Below, one piece after another: positions 36,423 to 49,935 of a stretch of DNA of 64,000 nt. Origin of the DNA: Gadus chalcogrammus. Lineage: Eukaryota > Chordata > Actinopteri > Gadiformes > Gadidae. The notes under the pieces are model-generated. The model did not search any database. It was not told the origin of the DNA and saw only the letters and a program-made list of their open reading frames with translations. A program made the position numbers and the translations under genes. Position 1 is the stretch's first letter, and each line of letters opens with the position of its first letter. The DNA lies in assembly GCF_026213295.1 (NCBI RefSeq), contig NC_079432.1, positions 9,158,392-9,222,391 of the forward strand, written 5' to 3'.

Positions 36423-38669
36423 GTATCACTTCACACGCCGGATGCACGAACAGAGTGACGAACAGACGTAGCCGTAACACCTCGCGACGGAATATGTTGT
36501 TTCATTTATGTGTGTTTATTCTTCGCCGTTTCATTTTGTACAGTATCCAGATATTGTCTGGATAGGTTTGATTTTTATTGTTATTTAATTCCTTTTGCGG
36601 CCTTTGTACTTTATGCTGCTACACCCACATTTCCCGCCTCGGAATAATGAATAAATTACATCTTGTGTGAACTTAAATATCATGGGTATTAGTTATTAGT
36701 GGATTTTGATGCTTCCACTGGCGGAATTTAGGAAATTTGTGGGTTTAAGACTTCAGAAATGCAATATCATACACTTATCATGACGCTTTTGACTTCTGTT
36801 GTGTCAAACCGAAAACCCTAGTGAAATCATTGTAGCCGCAGGCAGCAACAGAAACATTCTCATAAAGTGTGAAGACCAAGACTTTTATTGATTTTATTTC
36901 TAGAGATTTATTCATTTCAGCTTCATAATAAACTTGGTTTATTTCAGGCCCACAACATTTGGATATGATTGGACTCAAATCCATGTGAAAAAACGACAAC
37001 ATTAGCGTAAGTAAGCATTAGCAAGTGTATTGGATATTGAATTTGGCAATTTTTTTGACATCGTTTTAAAGATGTACTGCTAGCTTAATATAGTTAAATA
37101 TCAATGATAACTTCAATTAAATCCAATACGACAAAAGTGTATATGCTATTTGAGTTCCCAAGTGATGGGAACATTTGAGATTTAATAACTTGACATTTTC
37201 CCAGACAGATGCTTTGTGTTCGATATAAATGACAACTTATATGAAATCCATTAAAAATAAGTCTGCATAAGTGATATTTGATTCCCCAAGTGTCTCCGCA
37301 TATAGCGATTGGAAACGTTTGACATTTGGTAATTTCACATCTTTTTTTTGAGCTGGGAAAGAATTGTGGCCTCATGCATTAATACCGTTTCTTGGCGGAC
37401 TCTCCCTGGGAGGTGTCTGGTCTGCGGCTCACCGGGACCATCTTCTCCAGACGATCTGCACCGCTGGAACAGAAGAGCCTGGTATATATTTCATGAGAGT
37501 ACGACCGCGGCGATCAGAGATGTCTTTTCTCCCATTGAATAAGTAACGAGGGGAAAGTGGTTGGTTTGGTATACAGCAACGAGTTTGCACCGATAATGAA
37601 TACAGATGTATACACTGCCAACGTTTAGACAGCCCTTTGTGTTTTTAGGATGAGCACGCTGGCGTCTAAATCCCTTGACTGAGGGGCCGACGCAAGGCGA
37701 TGGCATGATACTGGGGTTCACCTAACATTAAACGTGGACATGCATGGGAAATGAAGGAGAATAATGAATGGAAGATTTTTCCCTGAAAGAGATTAATTAG
37801 TGTCTGTGCAAATGTGTTGGGGTGTGTGTGTCTGCAGCTTATGCATATGAGTATTTGTGTGTGTGTGTGTGTTTGTGCAAGTGAGAGAATGTCTGATTGT
37901 GTGTGATTGCCGCTGTTTGTGTACCTTATGCGTGTGTGCATGTGCCTTCATACCTAATGCTTTCGCAGTGCTCCTGTATCCCATTACATAAAATATGGAT
38001 CGCCATGGAGACAGCTTGAATGCCAACAGGGAGATGTAGTAATTAAGTTGTGGTGGAGAGCAGAATGAGAGCTGTCTGATAGTCTCTCTCTGCTACATGA
38101 CATCACATTCAGCCAATTACAATCTCCATGACATCACAGTCAGCCAATTACATTCTTTGTCACTCAGTGATTTATTGCACCACGGCCATAAAGTAGATCT
38201 AACCTGACTGACAGTTAGACATCTGTGTGTGTGTGCACGTGTTCAAGTGTCTTTGTGTGTGCATGTGTGTATGTTTGTGTGTGTTGTGATCAAATTCTAT
38301 GTTTATGAATTAGTCCCTATCGTTGTTTGCAGGGTCAGAATAGCAAGACAAAATCATGCAGCATCTGTACACTAGACGCACATATTCAGCCATAAACAGC
38401 ACACAGATGGACTGAATAAATGCACACACACACACACACAGTGTTGGAAATTCCTATGTCAACCCATTTCAATTGAATCGGGCCCAACCGACAGAGGCCT
38501 TGAACCAAATTAATTTTATCATCCAGGCATCCATTAGTGCAACAATGAAAGCACAGAGGGCTTGGTCATTCATAGAAACCTCAACAGCACCGCTTTTCAT
38601 GGCGCTGAAAAAGCATGCCGTTTAACTGCAATGAGTTTCCCACGCATTTGACACATTTGTCCAAATTGG

Positions 38670-38671
<2 letters not shown>
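36423..38671. other. No gene; small tandem duplication at 38096-38157
   Basis: About 2.2 kb, mostly AT-rich. GT-rich patches lie at 37815-37875 and 38221-38285. A 31-bp unit beginning CATGACATCACA and containing CAGCCAATTACA occurs twice (38096-38126 and 38127-38157). A short CA run is at 38422-38441. Confidence 0.5.
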
Positions 38672-38749
<78 letters not shown>

Positions 38750-38775
38750 ACAAACACACACACTCACACACACAA
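38672..38775. repeat. (AC)37 microsatellite with imperfect tail
   Basis: Perfect AC to 38745, then AGAGACAAACACACACTCACACACACA. Confidence 0.95.
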
Positions 38776-40036
38776 TGACACGCCAGTATAGTTGCATTGC
38801 ATCAACCCCAAATAGAGTTTTATAGTTTCTGGTTGGGTTTTAGCTCATTAAGAACACCAGAGCGGTTTATAGCGGCTCATGGAATAAAAGCTTATTTCTT
38901 ATCGGTTTTTAAACGCCCACTTGCTGAATAATGCGGCGGTATCATACTGATTGTTAACTGAAAGTCATATGGGCTGGGTTCCTCATTCCATATGTTGGGG
39001 GTAGTTTTTCTAATCCTTTGACGGTATAGGGACGTCTGCAAATGCGTGATCTTATCATCCTATTAATCGTGGTAAGAATTGCCATCATAAACTGAACTTT
39101 GTGAAACCGTGGTGCATTATCCAAACGATGGTTGTGAGACATGCATGCCAAGAGAGAGTTAATGTGTTTTGTTTGGCTGACAAGAAAGACATTGCTGTCA
39201 TTTAAGGAATAAGGAAGGGGAAAATAAATACAGAGATGGAGGGAGGGAGAGAGGGAGAGAGAAAGAATGCAAGAGGGTCAAAAGATTCCACAGATTTTTT
39301 TAATTGATTGCTGAATTTAACATTCTGTTTATAGTAGATTCATGTCAATATTTTTTTTGTTAATTAGGTTAATATCAATCACTCTCTATTGTTACATTAA
39401 GTTTGGCAAGCAAGACCATACCTCTCGTCTTCTCCATAATAACAGAATTCCCAAATCCAATAACCCTTCTGTTGTCATGTAATGTGTCAACATTCATGAT
39501 TAGACCGTATATCAAGAGACAATTCAAACAAGTATTGCACCATTACCGCAAAATTAGGGTTTGCAGAACTTTTCTAATTTACATCCCGAAGGCACCTGAC
39601 GCATCAGCTCAACACATTTGTATTTCCTCTGTGTGTATTTCAACGGCGGCTCTTATTCAATTGGTTGTTATTATGTTATATAATATATTAGATTTAGTGA
39701 TAGGCAGTGCTGGGAAACAATAAAAGAATGCAGCCCTGGTTGAATTAAACAAAAGTGCAAAATGTAGACAGGGAGAACCAGACACAGATTGGAAATGACT
39801 TATGTTATATATATATTTTTAGAATTTTTTTGAGCCGGTGAAAACATTGCTTATGAAAAACCTGTGACTGCCTCACACACACACACACACGCACACGCAC
39901 ACATATAGCCGTCATCAACTGGCCTTCAACTACAAGGAAAGGTGAATCGTAATCTGATTGGCCAGATTACAGCCACAAATATTTTTTCAGATCCTTGTCG
40001 TTCCTGTTGGAACAGAGAAAGGTGTTGCAGGACGGA

Positions 40037-40039
<3 letters not shown>
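38776..40039. other. No recognised gene
   Basis: About 1.26 kb, AT-rich, with a GGGAGAGA patch near 39239-39265 and a short CA run at 39874-39901. The plus frame 39403-39723 has no domain. Confidence 0.5.

Positions 40040-40085
<46 letters not shown>
40040..40085. repeat. (AC)23 microsatellite
   Basis: Clean AC array of about 45 bp. A short GT run follows at 40194-40213. Confidence 0.95.
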
Positions 40086-40086
<1 letters not shown>

Positions 40087-40274
40087 ACCTATTCGAACGT
40101 TGACGTCAGCTGTCCTTTCTCTTTCATTACCTTTTTCCCTGTATTCAGCGACACACCTTCTGCTTGCTGGCTCTTCGATGAAATAAGGTCAAATGTGTGT
40201 GTGTGTGTGTGTGTTTGTTGAGTATTAGCCAAGGCTACCTGCTTTGACTTGCTGCTTTCTTCTGAGTCTAAGCA

Positions 40275-40782
40275 GGGCTGCCCTGATCCATCCAAAGATG
40301 GACCAGGAGGTGTTGGAGGGCAAATATGGGGCTGCTCATCCCTCTTGCAAACATAAAACCCCCAACATCCCCGTTACAGAGACGGGAGACTCTGTCCCAG
40401 CACAGACTATCTTTCTGATGAGACGTTAAACCGTGGTCTCCCTGTGGTCACTCAAGATCCTGGGACACTTGTCCCAAGAGTAGGGGTAACTAACCCGGTG
40501 TCCAGGCCAAACTGCCAACTCTAGTACCAACATGGCCCTCGTATCCTGGTCTCTTATTGGGTAGTTTCACTCTCCACCTCTCCACTGTGCAAGCGAGCGT
40601 TAGGGGAGTGTTGTTTTACGCGCCGGCTGCCAGTGTGCATCACCCAGGTGGATGTTACACCCTGGTAAGGGCATGAGGATGGGTTCTCCCCCCCATCAGA
40701 CGCACCCACTCTCACTGTGTAAAGCACTTTGAGTGCCATGCAGAAGTGCACTATATAACTGCAATGAATTACTATTATTATA
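40275..40782 (+). mobile_element. Fish retroposon copy with (ATT)n tail
   Basis: The segment carries several blocks I recognise from a very abundant fish retroposon: CTGATGAGACGTTAAACCG (40417-40433 region), CAAGAGTAGGGGTAACTAACCC, GCATCACCCAGGTGGATG, and the tail GTAAAGCACTTTGAGTGC, CACTATATAACTGCAATGAA then TTACTATTATTATA at 40769-40782. No protein frame remains. I do not assign a family name. The 5' limit is approximate. Confidence 0.75.

Positions 40783-43164
<2,382 letters not shown>

Positions 43165-43236
<72 letters not shown>
43165..43236. repeat. (TC)36 microsatellite
   Basis: Perfect TC array, first of a pair in the same orientation. Confidence 0.96.
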
Positions 43237-43240
<4 letters not shown>

Positions 43241-43348
43241 GCCTCTAGCTGTGACCACCAGACCCCGATGTTTCTTCTGCTACTGCTGAAAGTGGGGTTT
43301 ATTCTTTTTTTAATTGGCAGCAAGTCCATTTGGAAGATGGGACTGTAC

Positions 43349-43349
<1 letters not shown>

Positions 43350-43412
<63 letters not shown>
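43350..43412. repeat. (TC)31 microsatellite
   Basis: Perfect TC array 114 bp after the first, same orientation. Confidence 0.96.
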
Positions 43413-43415
<3 letters not shown>

Positions 43416-43717
43416 CCCTACTGTGCGCATGTTCATGCCCCCACCCATCAATAAAAGTACACCCAGACACAACCAGATCCTCCTCCCCTCCAAACACTCA
43501 AACACACTCACACAACCAGACACACACCTTACCACCCACACACACACACGCACACTTCAGGGGAGAGCAGACGACCTCAGAGTTCATTAGCGTTTAATTA
43601 GTACTGCAGGGTCCAGACTTCTGGTGAACTATTTGTGGGCTGCTCACCAGTTCATGTTTCAACTGGTTGAGTGTAATAAGAATGTGCTTCTCCTCCCTTT
43701 CAACGGACTCCGCCCGC

Positions 43718-43768
<51 letters not shown>

Positions 43769-43779
43769 TGTGTGTGTGG
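43718..43779. repeat. GT microsatellite
   Basis: GT at 43720-43765 with a short imperfect extension, preceded by CGCCCGCGC. A decayed CA-rich stretch lies upstream at 43497-43556. Confidence 0.94.
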
Positions 43780-44459
43780 CCCTTTCTCATGCCTGAAGCA
43801 TTGACAGTGCAGACACACAGGGGCCACAGCTTGAGAACCCTGCTGGGAGATCCTATTATAGCCAGGCAAGGGACGAGGTGTTCCTCTTGGCCGACGGAGA
43901 CGGAATTCCTGTCCAGACTCTAGCTTGAGAAGCTTGCGTTATGAAGTTTCCCGCTCCTATTTGACGGGGATTAGTCTCGCCGTGCTACATATTCTATGAT
44001 TTCAATCAACGTGATTTTAATCTCTAAAGCTCTCAAGAGACCTCATGTTGTGGTTGTGCTGTAGTCGCAGAGTTTGAGTTACCAGCCCTCCACTCCTTAG
44101 GATTAAACATGCACAGTGTCACTTTTCTACTGCCGCTATTTCTACATTCAAATATCCCTATAACCCTGACTGGAATGCTTCTTGAAACATTCAACTTTCA
44201 TAAAAATTGTTTTAGATGGCCTTTACTGGGCTCCTCCATAACCAGGACACAGGGTGAAGATGTTGGAAACCGGTTCATTGCAGAGGAAAAGGGAACATAC
44301 AGATCCATGGTTTCTCTCCGAATCTCATACTTTTTATTTGTTCTTGTAGTACACACTGCAGCTTCCCTTACAAAGCATGTACCGTTGCACACAGTATGCA
44401 TACAATTGGAACATTCTACAGATAATTTCACTGATTCGCACACCTGCAGTGCAACCCAT
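43780..44459. other. No recognised feature
   Basis: About 680 bp with no repeat or supported exon. The minus frame of 239 codons (44198-44917) crosses it but is best explained by chance and a repeat fragment. Confidence 0.5.
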
Positions 44460-44692
44460 CGACTTTGGCGGGCTCCGTCGAAGTGACCCATCTTCTGGTG
44501 CGTAGAGGACTGTGGGGCAGAATAGCTCCAAGAACATGCTGGCCTGCATACTGCAAGACACGACTGGATGTAGTACAACATCCGGATATTTCTGGCATAC
44601 TGCATTTCCCATACTATGTATTGGGAGAGCCTAAATATTTTTCTTGCATTCTTAATAGTATGGAAGTATGGGTATTGGAACCCAGGGTCGGT
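44460..44692. mobile_element. Possible interspersed repeat with AGTATG/CATACT motifs
   Basis: Contains GCATACTGC twice (44547, 44597 region), CCCATACTATG and AGTATGGAAGTATGGGTATT, which resemble a fish repeat made of such tokens. No termini or target-site duplication were found. The assignment is from memory and weak. Confidence 0.3.
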
Positions 44693-45171
44693 GATGGTAG
44701 GAGGGTGAAGGCTGGTTGAACGTGTGCACAGTGATTGTTCAATGCACGATAGGGGGGCAGGCAGCCTCACCCAGCCCCAGAGACTAATCAGTCTGACTCG
44801 GGCCAGGTGAGGTTGCTTGAACAGACCATCACCCACGCACACACACACACACTCACATACAGTGTATGGATAGTGTTTGCTGTGCTGTCTTGTTAATTTC
44901 AGTGCATGAATAGACATGCAATTGTAATATAAGTTTATAGTGCTTCTGCCATGAGCAAAAAGATAATCCTATTCATCCTTGGATGTGTAGCTAGAGAAAT
45001 AAGCTACTTAGCGCTGCACTCTACTCCAAAGAGCTAGCCAAGGCTGACTGCATTCAGGCGCAAGCTCACCATTCTCTGTCACTTACTTGCATTAGTTACC
45101 TGCATGAAAGGAAATGAACAAATAGGGGCAAGGCATTAAAGGGACGTTCAACCAATTTTTTCTTTGTATTG
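44693..45171. other. No recognised feature
   Basis: About 480 bp unassigned, with a short CA run at 44839-44851. Confidence 0.5.
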
Positions 45172-45179
45172 CTCTAAAG

Positions 45180-46332
45180 CAGGGGTCTTCAACGTTTTCC
45201 AGGCCAAGGACCCCCAAACTGATGGAGAGATGGAGCGGGGACCCCTACTTATATATTGTATAAAATGGTGTTTTACATTAAACTGGTCCTATAGTGCCAT
45301 CATAGATAGTATATAAAATGGATGTAACATCCGGGCAGACCTCAGTTATTCCAACTGCATCCAGTTCTCTTGGTTTATGCGCGTCGCCATCTTAGTTTGA
45401 CTCTTCATAGTTTGACTCCACCTCATTTCCTTTAACCAAAAAAGGGCATTGATCTCCCGCCCACCATTGATGGGGGTGGGAGATAGGCCCATCGAGGTGA
45501 GAACTAGCCTCCGAGTCGAGGTGAGAGTCAGCGGCTAGCTGTCACTCAAGAGGTCACGCCCCTAATTATTCATACATTTTAACCTCAAATAAAATAAAAA
45601 CTAGCCTACTAAAAAAACCCCCCCCCCCCCTCAGTGTTGTCATGGAGATATGAACTAAACATACTGACTAGAATTTTTTGGACCAGGCTGTAAATAGGTT
45701 TAATAAGACTGTGAAAACAGTCAACGAAGAATTGCTCCCTTTTGGTACCACCTCGTAGTGGCCACCCGGTGCTACTGCAATGTTTGTCACTTCCGCATTG
45801 GATGCTGGTATATCTCGCTGTGGTTGGGGCTTGAGTGCCATGCATAAATGTACCTTATTTTGCATTCAATACTAAGATATTCAAATAATACACAGGTTAT
45901 ATTCATGTTTTTATTTTAAATATAAAGACCAGACGAGAAGCTGACGTCGCTGTGCTGTCCTTCTTCTTAATTGAAGGAGCAGGCAGAGAAAAGCTCAAAT
46001 GCATAAAAATGTCGCAGCCAGTCCAGATGTGTTAGGTGTGCGCGAGAGACATATGAACTTACGCTTACCACTTTTGTAAATGCCATGTATATTGTACACT
46101 CGGATCGCATGATAGGAATAGATCTATTCCGATTAGAAATCGGATCAAAAGTGTCCATGTATACGTGGCTAGTGTGTTGGATTCATGTTAATGTGTATTG
46201 AAAGACATTTCAATTTGTGGAAAAAATGCGGGGGGACTATAAAATAAATCTCTAATCAACCAAAACTTTCACGACCCCCCCTGCAGTACCTCTGCGGACC
46301 CCCTAGGGGTCCCCCCCTGTTGAAGACCTCTG
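45180..46332. mobile_element. Non-autonomous hAT-type DNA transposon, copy 2 (interrupted)
   Basis: The same family as 1573-2638. The termini are CAGGGGTCTTCAAC at the left and the complement of CAGAGGTCTTCAAC at the right. The 8-bp target CTCTAAAG is duplicated exactly at 45172-45179 and 46333-46340. Relative to copy 1 it lacks about 410 bp of interior (junction near 45920) and about 25 bp near 45995, and carries a 533-bp nested insertion at 45301-45833. No transposase frame. Confidence 0.88.
45301..45833. mobile_element. Nested 533-bp insertion in hAT copy 2
   Basis: Comparison with copy 1 shows continuous element sequence on both sides and AGTGCCAT repeated at both borders (45293-45300 and 45834-45841), an 8-bp target duplication. 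The insert starts CATAGATAGTATATAAAATG, contains a GTCACTCAAGAGGTCACGCC block followed by CCTAATTATTCAT that I recognise from a common fish repeat, and carries a C13 run (45618-45630). I see no clear terminal inverted repeats and no frame of interest. Confidence 0.75.
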
Positions 46333-46340
46333 CTCTAAAG

Positions 46341-47242
46341 GTTGCCAAACAACCGCCTACAATGTATAAGACAACATGGAAATGCTTTCAGTGGATAGAC
46401 TACAAACCTCCCTCAATACCATAATGCACAAGGACTTGTGTTCTTGGGGAGAAGTTTTTGCTAGTCGTTCTTGGAAGAATGACCTTGCATGGCCACATTT
46501 TCGAATCTGCATCAAATTTTGTAGAAATTATTGAATTCAGTGATGAAATTGCATTATTATTTTTTTCTACATGTCGTTGTTGGTCTGCCCTGCTGCGCCC
46601 AGCTCCTCGCTTGAATGCCGAAATGAATGCTGAAATATCTGCTACCAAGTTCACGCACGTAAACACCAATGAGCATGTCAAGAACATCTCCTGCAATTCT
46701 TACCAATCTTTGCGAAATGCAAACTTGTGCAAATTTGGGACAGTACTTGGTCCGCAAAATATCGCATTTCACAAGTACTTACTCAAGGATTGAGTAAGGC
46801 TCTGTGGCTTTTTGCACAACAACCGGGAAAATGTTATTTTTTCTCTTGACAATTCGTTTATATTTGCGTTGACATGGTAACCACTGCTGTGAAAAACTAT
46901 TGTGTAGTGCTGCAAAGCTTCAAAATTAACTTCTATCTGTTACTTATATCAGTCCCTTATATCTGTTACTTCTATCTGCCTCACTTACCTGGCTTTAAAC
47001 AGGTCCCTGTGAGGTCTGTCCTGACTCACGTTTGCGTGCAAAGCCCCGTGGAAGATAAAGTCAATTGACAATATAGACGACTCGTGTCTGGAGTTAGTTT
47101 TTTTCTTTGGGTTTTCTGGTTTATTTTGACAGCTTGGGACACTGTGAAGATGATCACTATGATCACGCTATGGAGACACAATGAGTTAATGAAAACATGG
47201 CTGAATCGATGGGACATCCCTTGATGACAACGTTTTTATCAC
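46341..47242. other. No recognised gene
   Basis: About 900 bp, AT-leaning. Overlapping plus (46458-46793) and minus (46400-46696) frames have no domains. Confidence 0.5.
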
Positions 47243-47246
47243 TTAA

Positions 47247-47520
47247 AGGGGACATATTCCACCACCAGGTGTGAGTGTGATTAGCCTTACAAGCCGTTTT
47301 GAATATCTGCCCAATGTGACATCAATGGGGGGCGTGTCCACCTAGCTCTGTGCTGCCTATATGAGCAAGGTTTACTTCAGTCCACTGGGTAGGCTGGTAG
47401 ACTGATCTATCCAGCACCGATCTAGGTGGACACGCCCACTAGTGATGTCATATGGTGCAGATTTACGAAACGGCTTGTAAGGCTATTCACACTCACACAT
47501 GGTGGTATAATATGTCTCCT
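47247..47520. mobile_element. Palindromic MITE flanked by TTAA (274 bp)
   Basis: The two arms, each about 100 bp, are imperfect inverted copies: AGGGGACATATTCCACCACC at the left, AGGAGACATATTATACCACC when the right end is complemented. Both contain GTGTGAGTGTGA, AGCCTTACAAGCCGTTT and GGGCGTGTCCACCTAG. TTAA sits directly outside both ends (47243-47246 and 47521-47524), a piggyBac-type target. There is no coding capacity; it would need transposase from elsewhere. Confidence 0.82.
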
Positions 47521-47586
47521 TTAATGCTTAAAACATATGACTATGTAGAGACAGCCATCCAATGCTTACAGATATGTAGATACAGT

Positions 47587-47643
47587 GGGGAATGAAACAA
47601 GAGCCTTTTGGCTCGGAGTCAGAGACCCTAACCACAGGGCCAC
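47587..47643 (-). mobile_element. tRNA-like SINE head fragment
   Basis: On the minus strand it reads GTGGTTAGGGTCTCTGACTC then CGAGCCAAAAGGCTC and a decayed B box before TTCCCCA. It preserves the A-box half of the tRNA-like head best among the copies in this window. It borders a C17 run (47651-47667). Confidence 0.5.
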
Positions 47644-47650
47644 ATTCTGA

Positions 47651-47681
<31 letters not shown>

Positions 47682-47720
47682 GCACCACACACACACGCAC
47701 ACACGCACACAGACGCACAC
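47651..47720. repeat. C17 run plus CA microsatellite
   Basis: Seventeen C run into imperfect CA repeats to 47720. Confidence 0.93.
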
Positions 47721-48481
47721 GCCTTAAATACTAAAGGTATACGTAATCCAACAAATGCACAGGGTTTCATCTTAGTCACCTTATCGATAATATGCAGAGA
47801 ATTGGTGACAGACACTCCTGGTTGGGGACGAACAACGTCACTAAAGACAACGTTAAAGAACCTGGAGTTGTCTGTAAATGTGTACTGAAGGCAACATCTG
47901 ACTTTTAATTAAACTATATGCTATTGCGCTGTTTAAGGGAGACACTCGGATCAATAAGAGTCAATGCAATGCATCATTTGTTTTTTGCAACTTCAGCACT
48001 GAGGCAAGCAATCAGTCATACTGATAGGAAGTGACCTCTGAACCTGAAACAAAACTTGCTTAAGTAGGCAGTGCTCTTGCTCTCTCCCTGCACTTATTTC
48101 TGCATACACATTTGTTGTTTTTTCAAACAGACAAAAGGGCCTTTTAAACGGCATGGAGCCACCACCAACACTTTCACTTTGACTTGGGTGCTCTCAACGC
48201 ATGTAATTCAGTCAAATAAACACCGATCACCATAGGACAATTCTGATTGCTTGAAGTTTTCGTGAGTGCCTGAAGAATTGTACTTGACGAAAAGACAAGC
48301 ACTCTGAAAGGCTTGAAATTACTTATTGGGAAACGTTTTACCAGCAGGTGAGCAAGTCGCTATCCTGCTTGAATGGACTATTTACAGCAATGTGCTCCCC
48401 ATCTATTCTCCCCCATCAACTAAGCTTAGAATTGATGGTAAAATACTGCTGAACCTTAAATATAACTCCCTGGCCAGGCTT
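47721..48481. other. No recognised feature
   Basis: About 760 bp unassigned. The plus frame 48326-48514 runs into the next mobile element and is not supported. Confidence 0.5.
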
Positions 48482-48850
48482 AAAGGTGCTGCAGGTAAGA
48501 TTCAAGAGTTGTAAAAAGAAGAAGAGGGTACGATTTGGAAACTAAACCCCAAAAATGCCCCCTCCCTCTCTACTACCGCCCTCTCTCTCAATATTTCTCC
48601 ATCTTTGGGAAGTGTTGCGTTTCAAACACCTGTGATTGACGGGCAAGATGGATTCCGTGAACCAATCATGGAAGAGAGGCCCGAATTTTAAAAAAATTGA
48701 CTGATATGGCTCATACAGATATGAGGCAAGCGCAGTCAACTCAAAATGGATATTCCCACTATACATTTCACTCATAAAAAGCAGATGGATTATTTCTAAA
48801 AAATAACAATAGAATAATAGATCACAAAAATCGAACCTACAGCCCTTTTT
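48482..48850. mobile_element. Probable non-autonomous DNA transposon (~368 bp)
   Basis: The left end AAAGGTGCTGCAGGTAAGATT and the complement of the right end, AAAGGGCTGTAGGTTCGATT, are similar inverted repeats. The starting AAAGGTGCTGTAGGTAAG is familiar from fish repeats. The exact target duplication is unclear because both ends lie in T/A runs. No protein frame. Confidence 0.5.
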
Positions 48851-49677
<827 letters not shown>

Positions 49678-49706
49678 TGCTCTAAATTCAGCCCAGACCC
49701 AACATT

Positions 49707-49935
49707 TTAGTCTAGCGTCACAATAGCTTTACCTAAAATGGTTAGTCTAGCGTCACAATAGCTTTACCTAAAATGGCTACAACCTGGATTAAAATCAGGC
49801 TTTAAATTAGCTCTGAGTTACTCGATTAAAGGCTAATGAACACTAGCCTTTACCCTAGCAATGACCTAGCATTACCCTAGCTTTTTTGCCTCGCATCACC
49901 TTAGCTCAAACCTTGTGTTACCCTAGCTTTAACTA
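49707..49935. repeat. 35-bp tandem pair and related CTAGC-rich repeats
   Basis: A 35-bp unit (starting TTAGTCTAGCGTCACAATAG, ending CTAAAATGG) occurs twice without change at 49707-49741 and 49742-49776. Downstream to 49935, short TTACCCTAGC and ACCTAGC/CCTTAGC motifs recur with irregular spacing, as in a decayed minisatellite. Confidence 0.9.

Noticed and set aside
44198..44917. 239-codon minus-strand frame, the longest frame mostly outside simple repeats
   Set aside because: It includes a CA run (CECVCVCV) and a likely interspersed repeat, has irregular composition with many Cys/His/Ser and no recognisable domain or splice structure.
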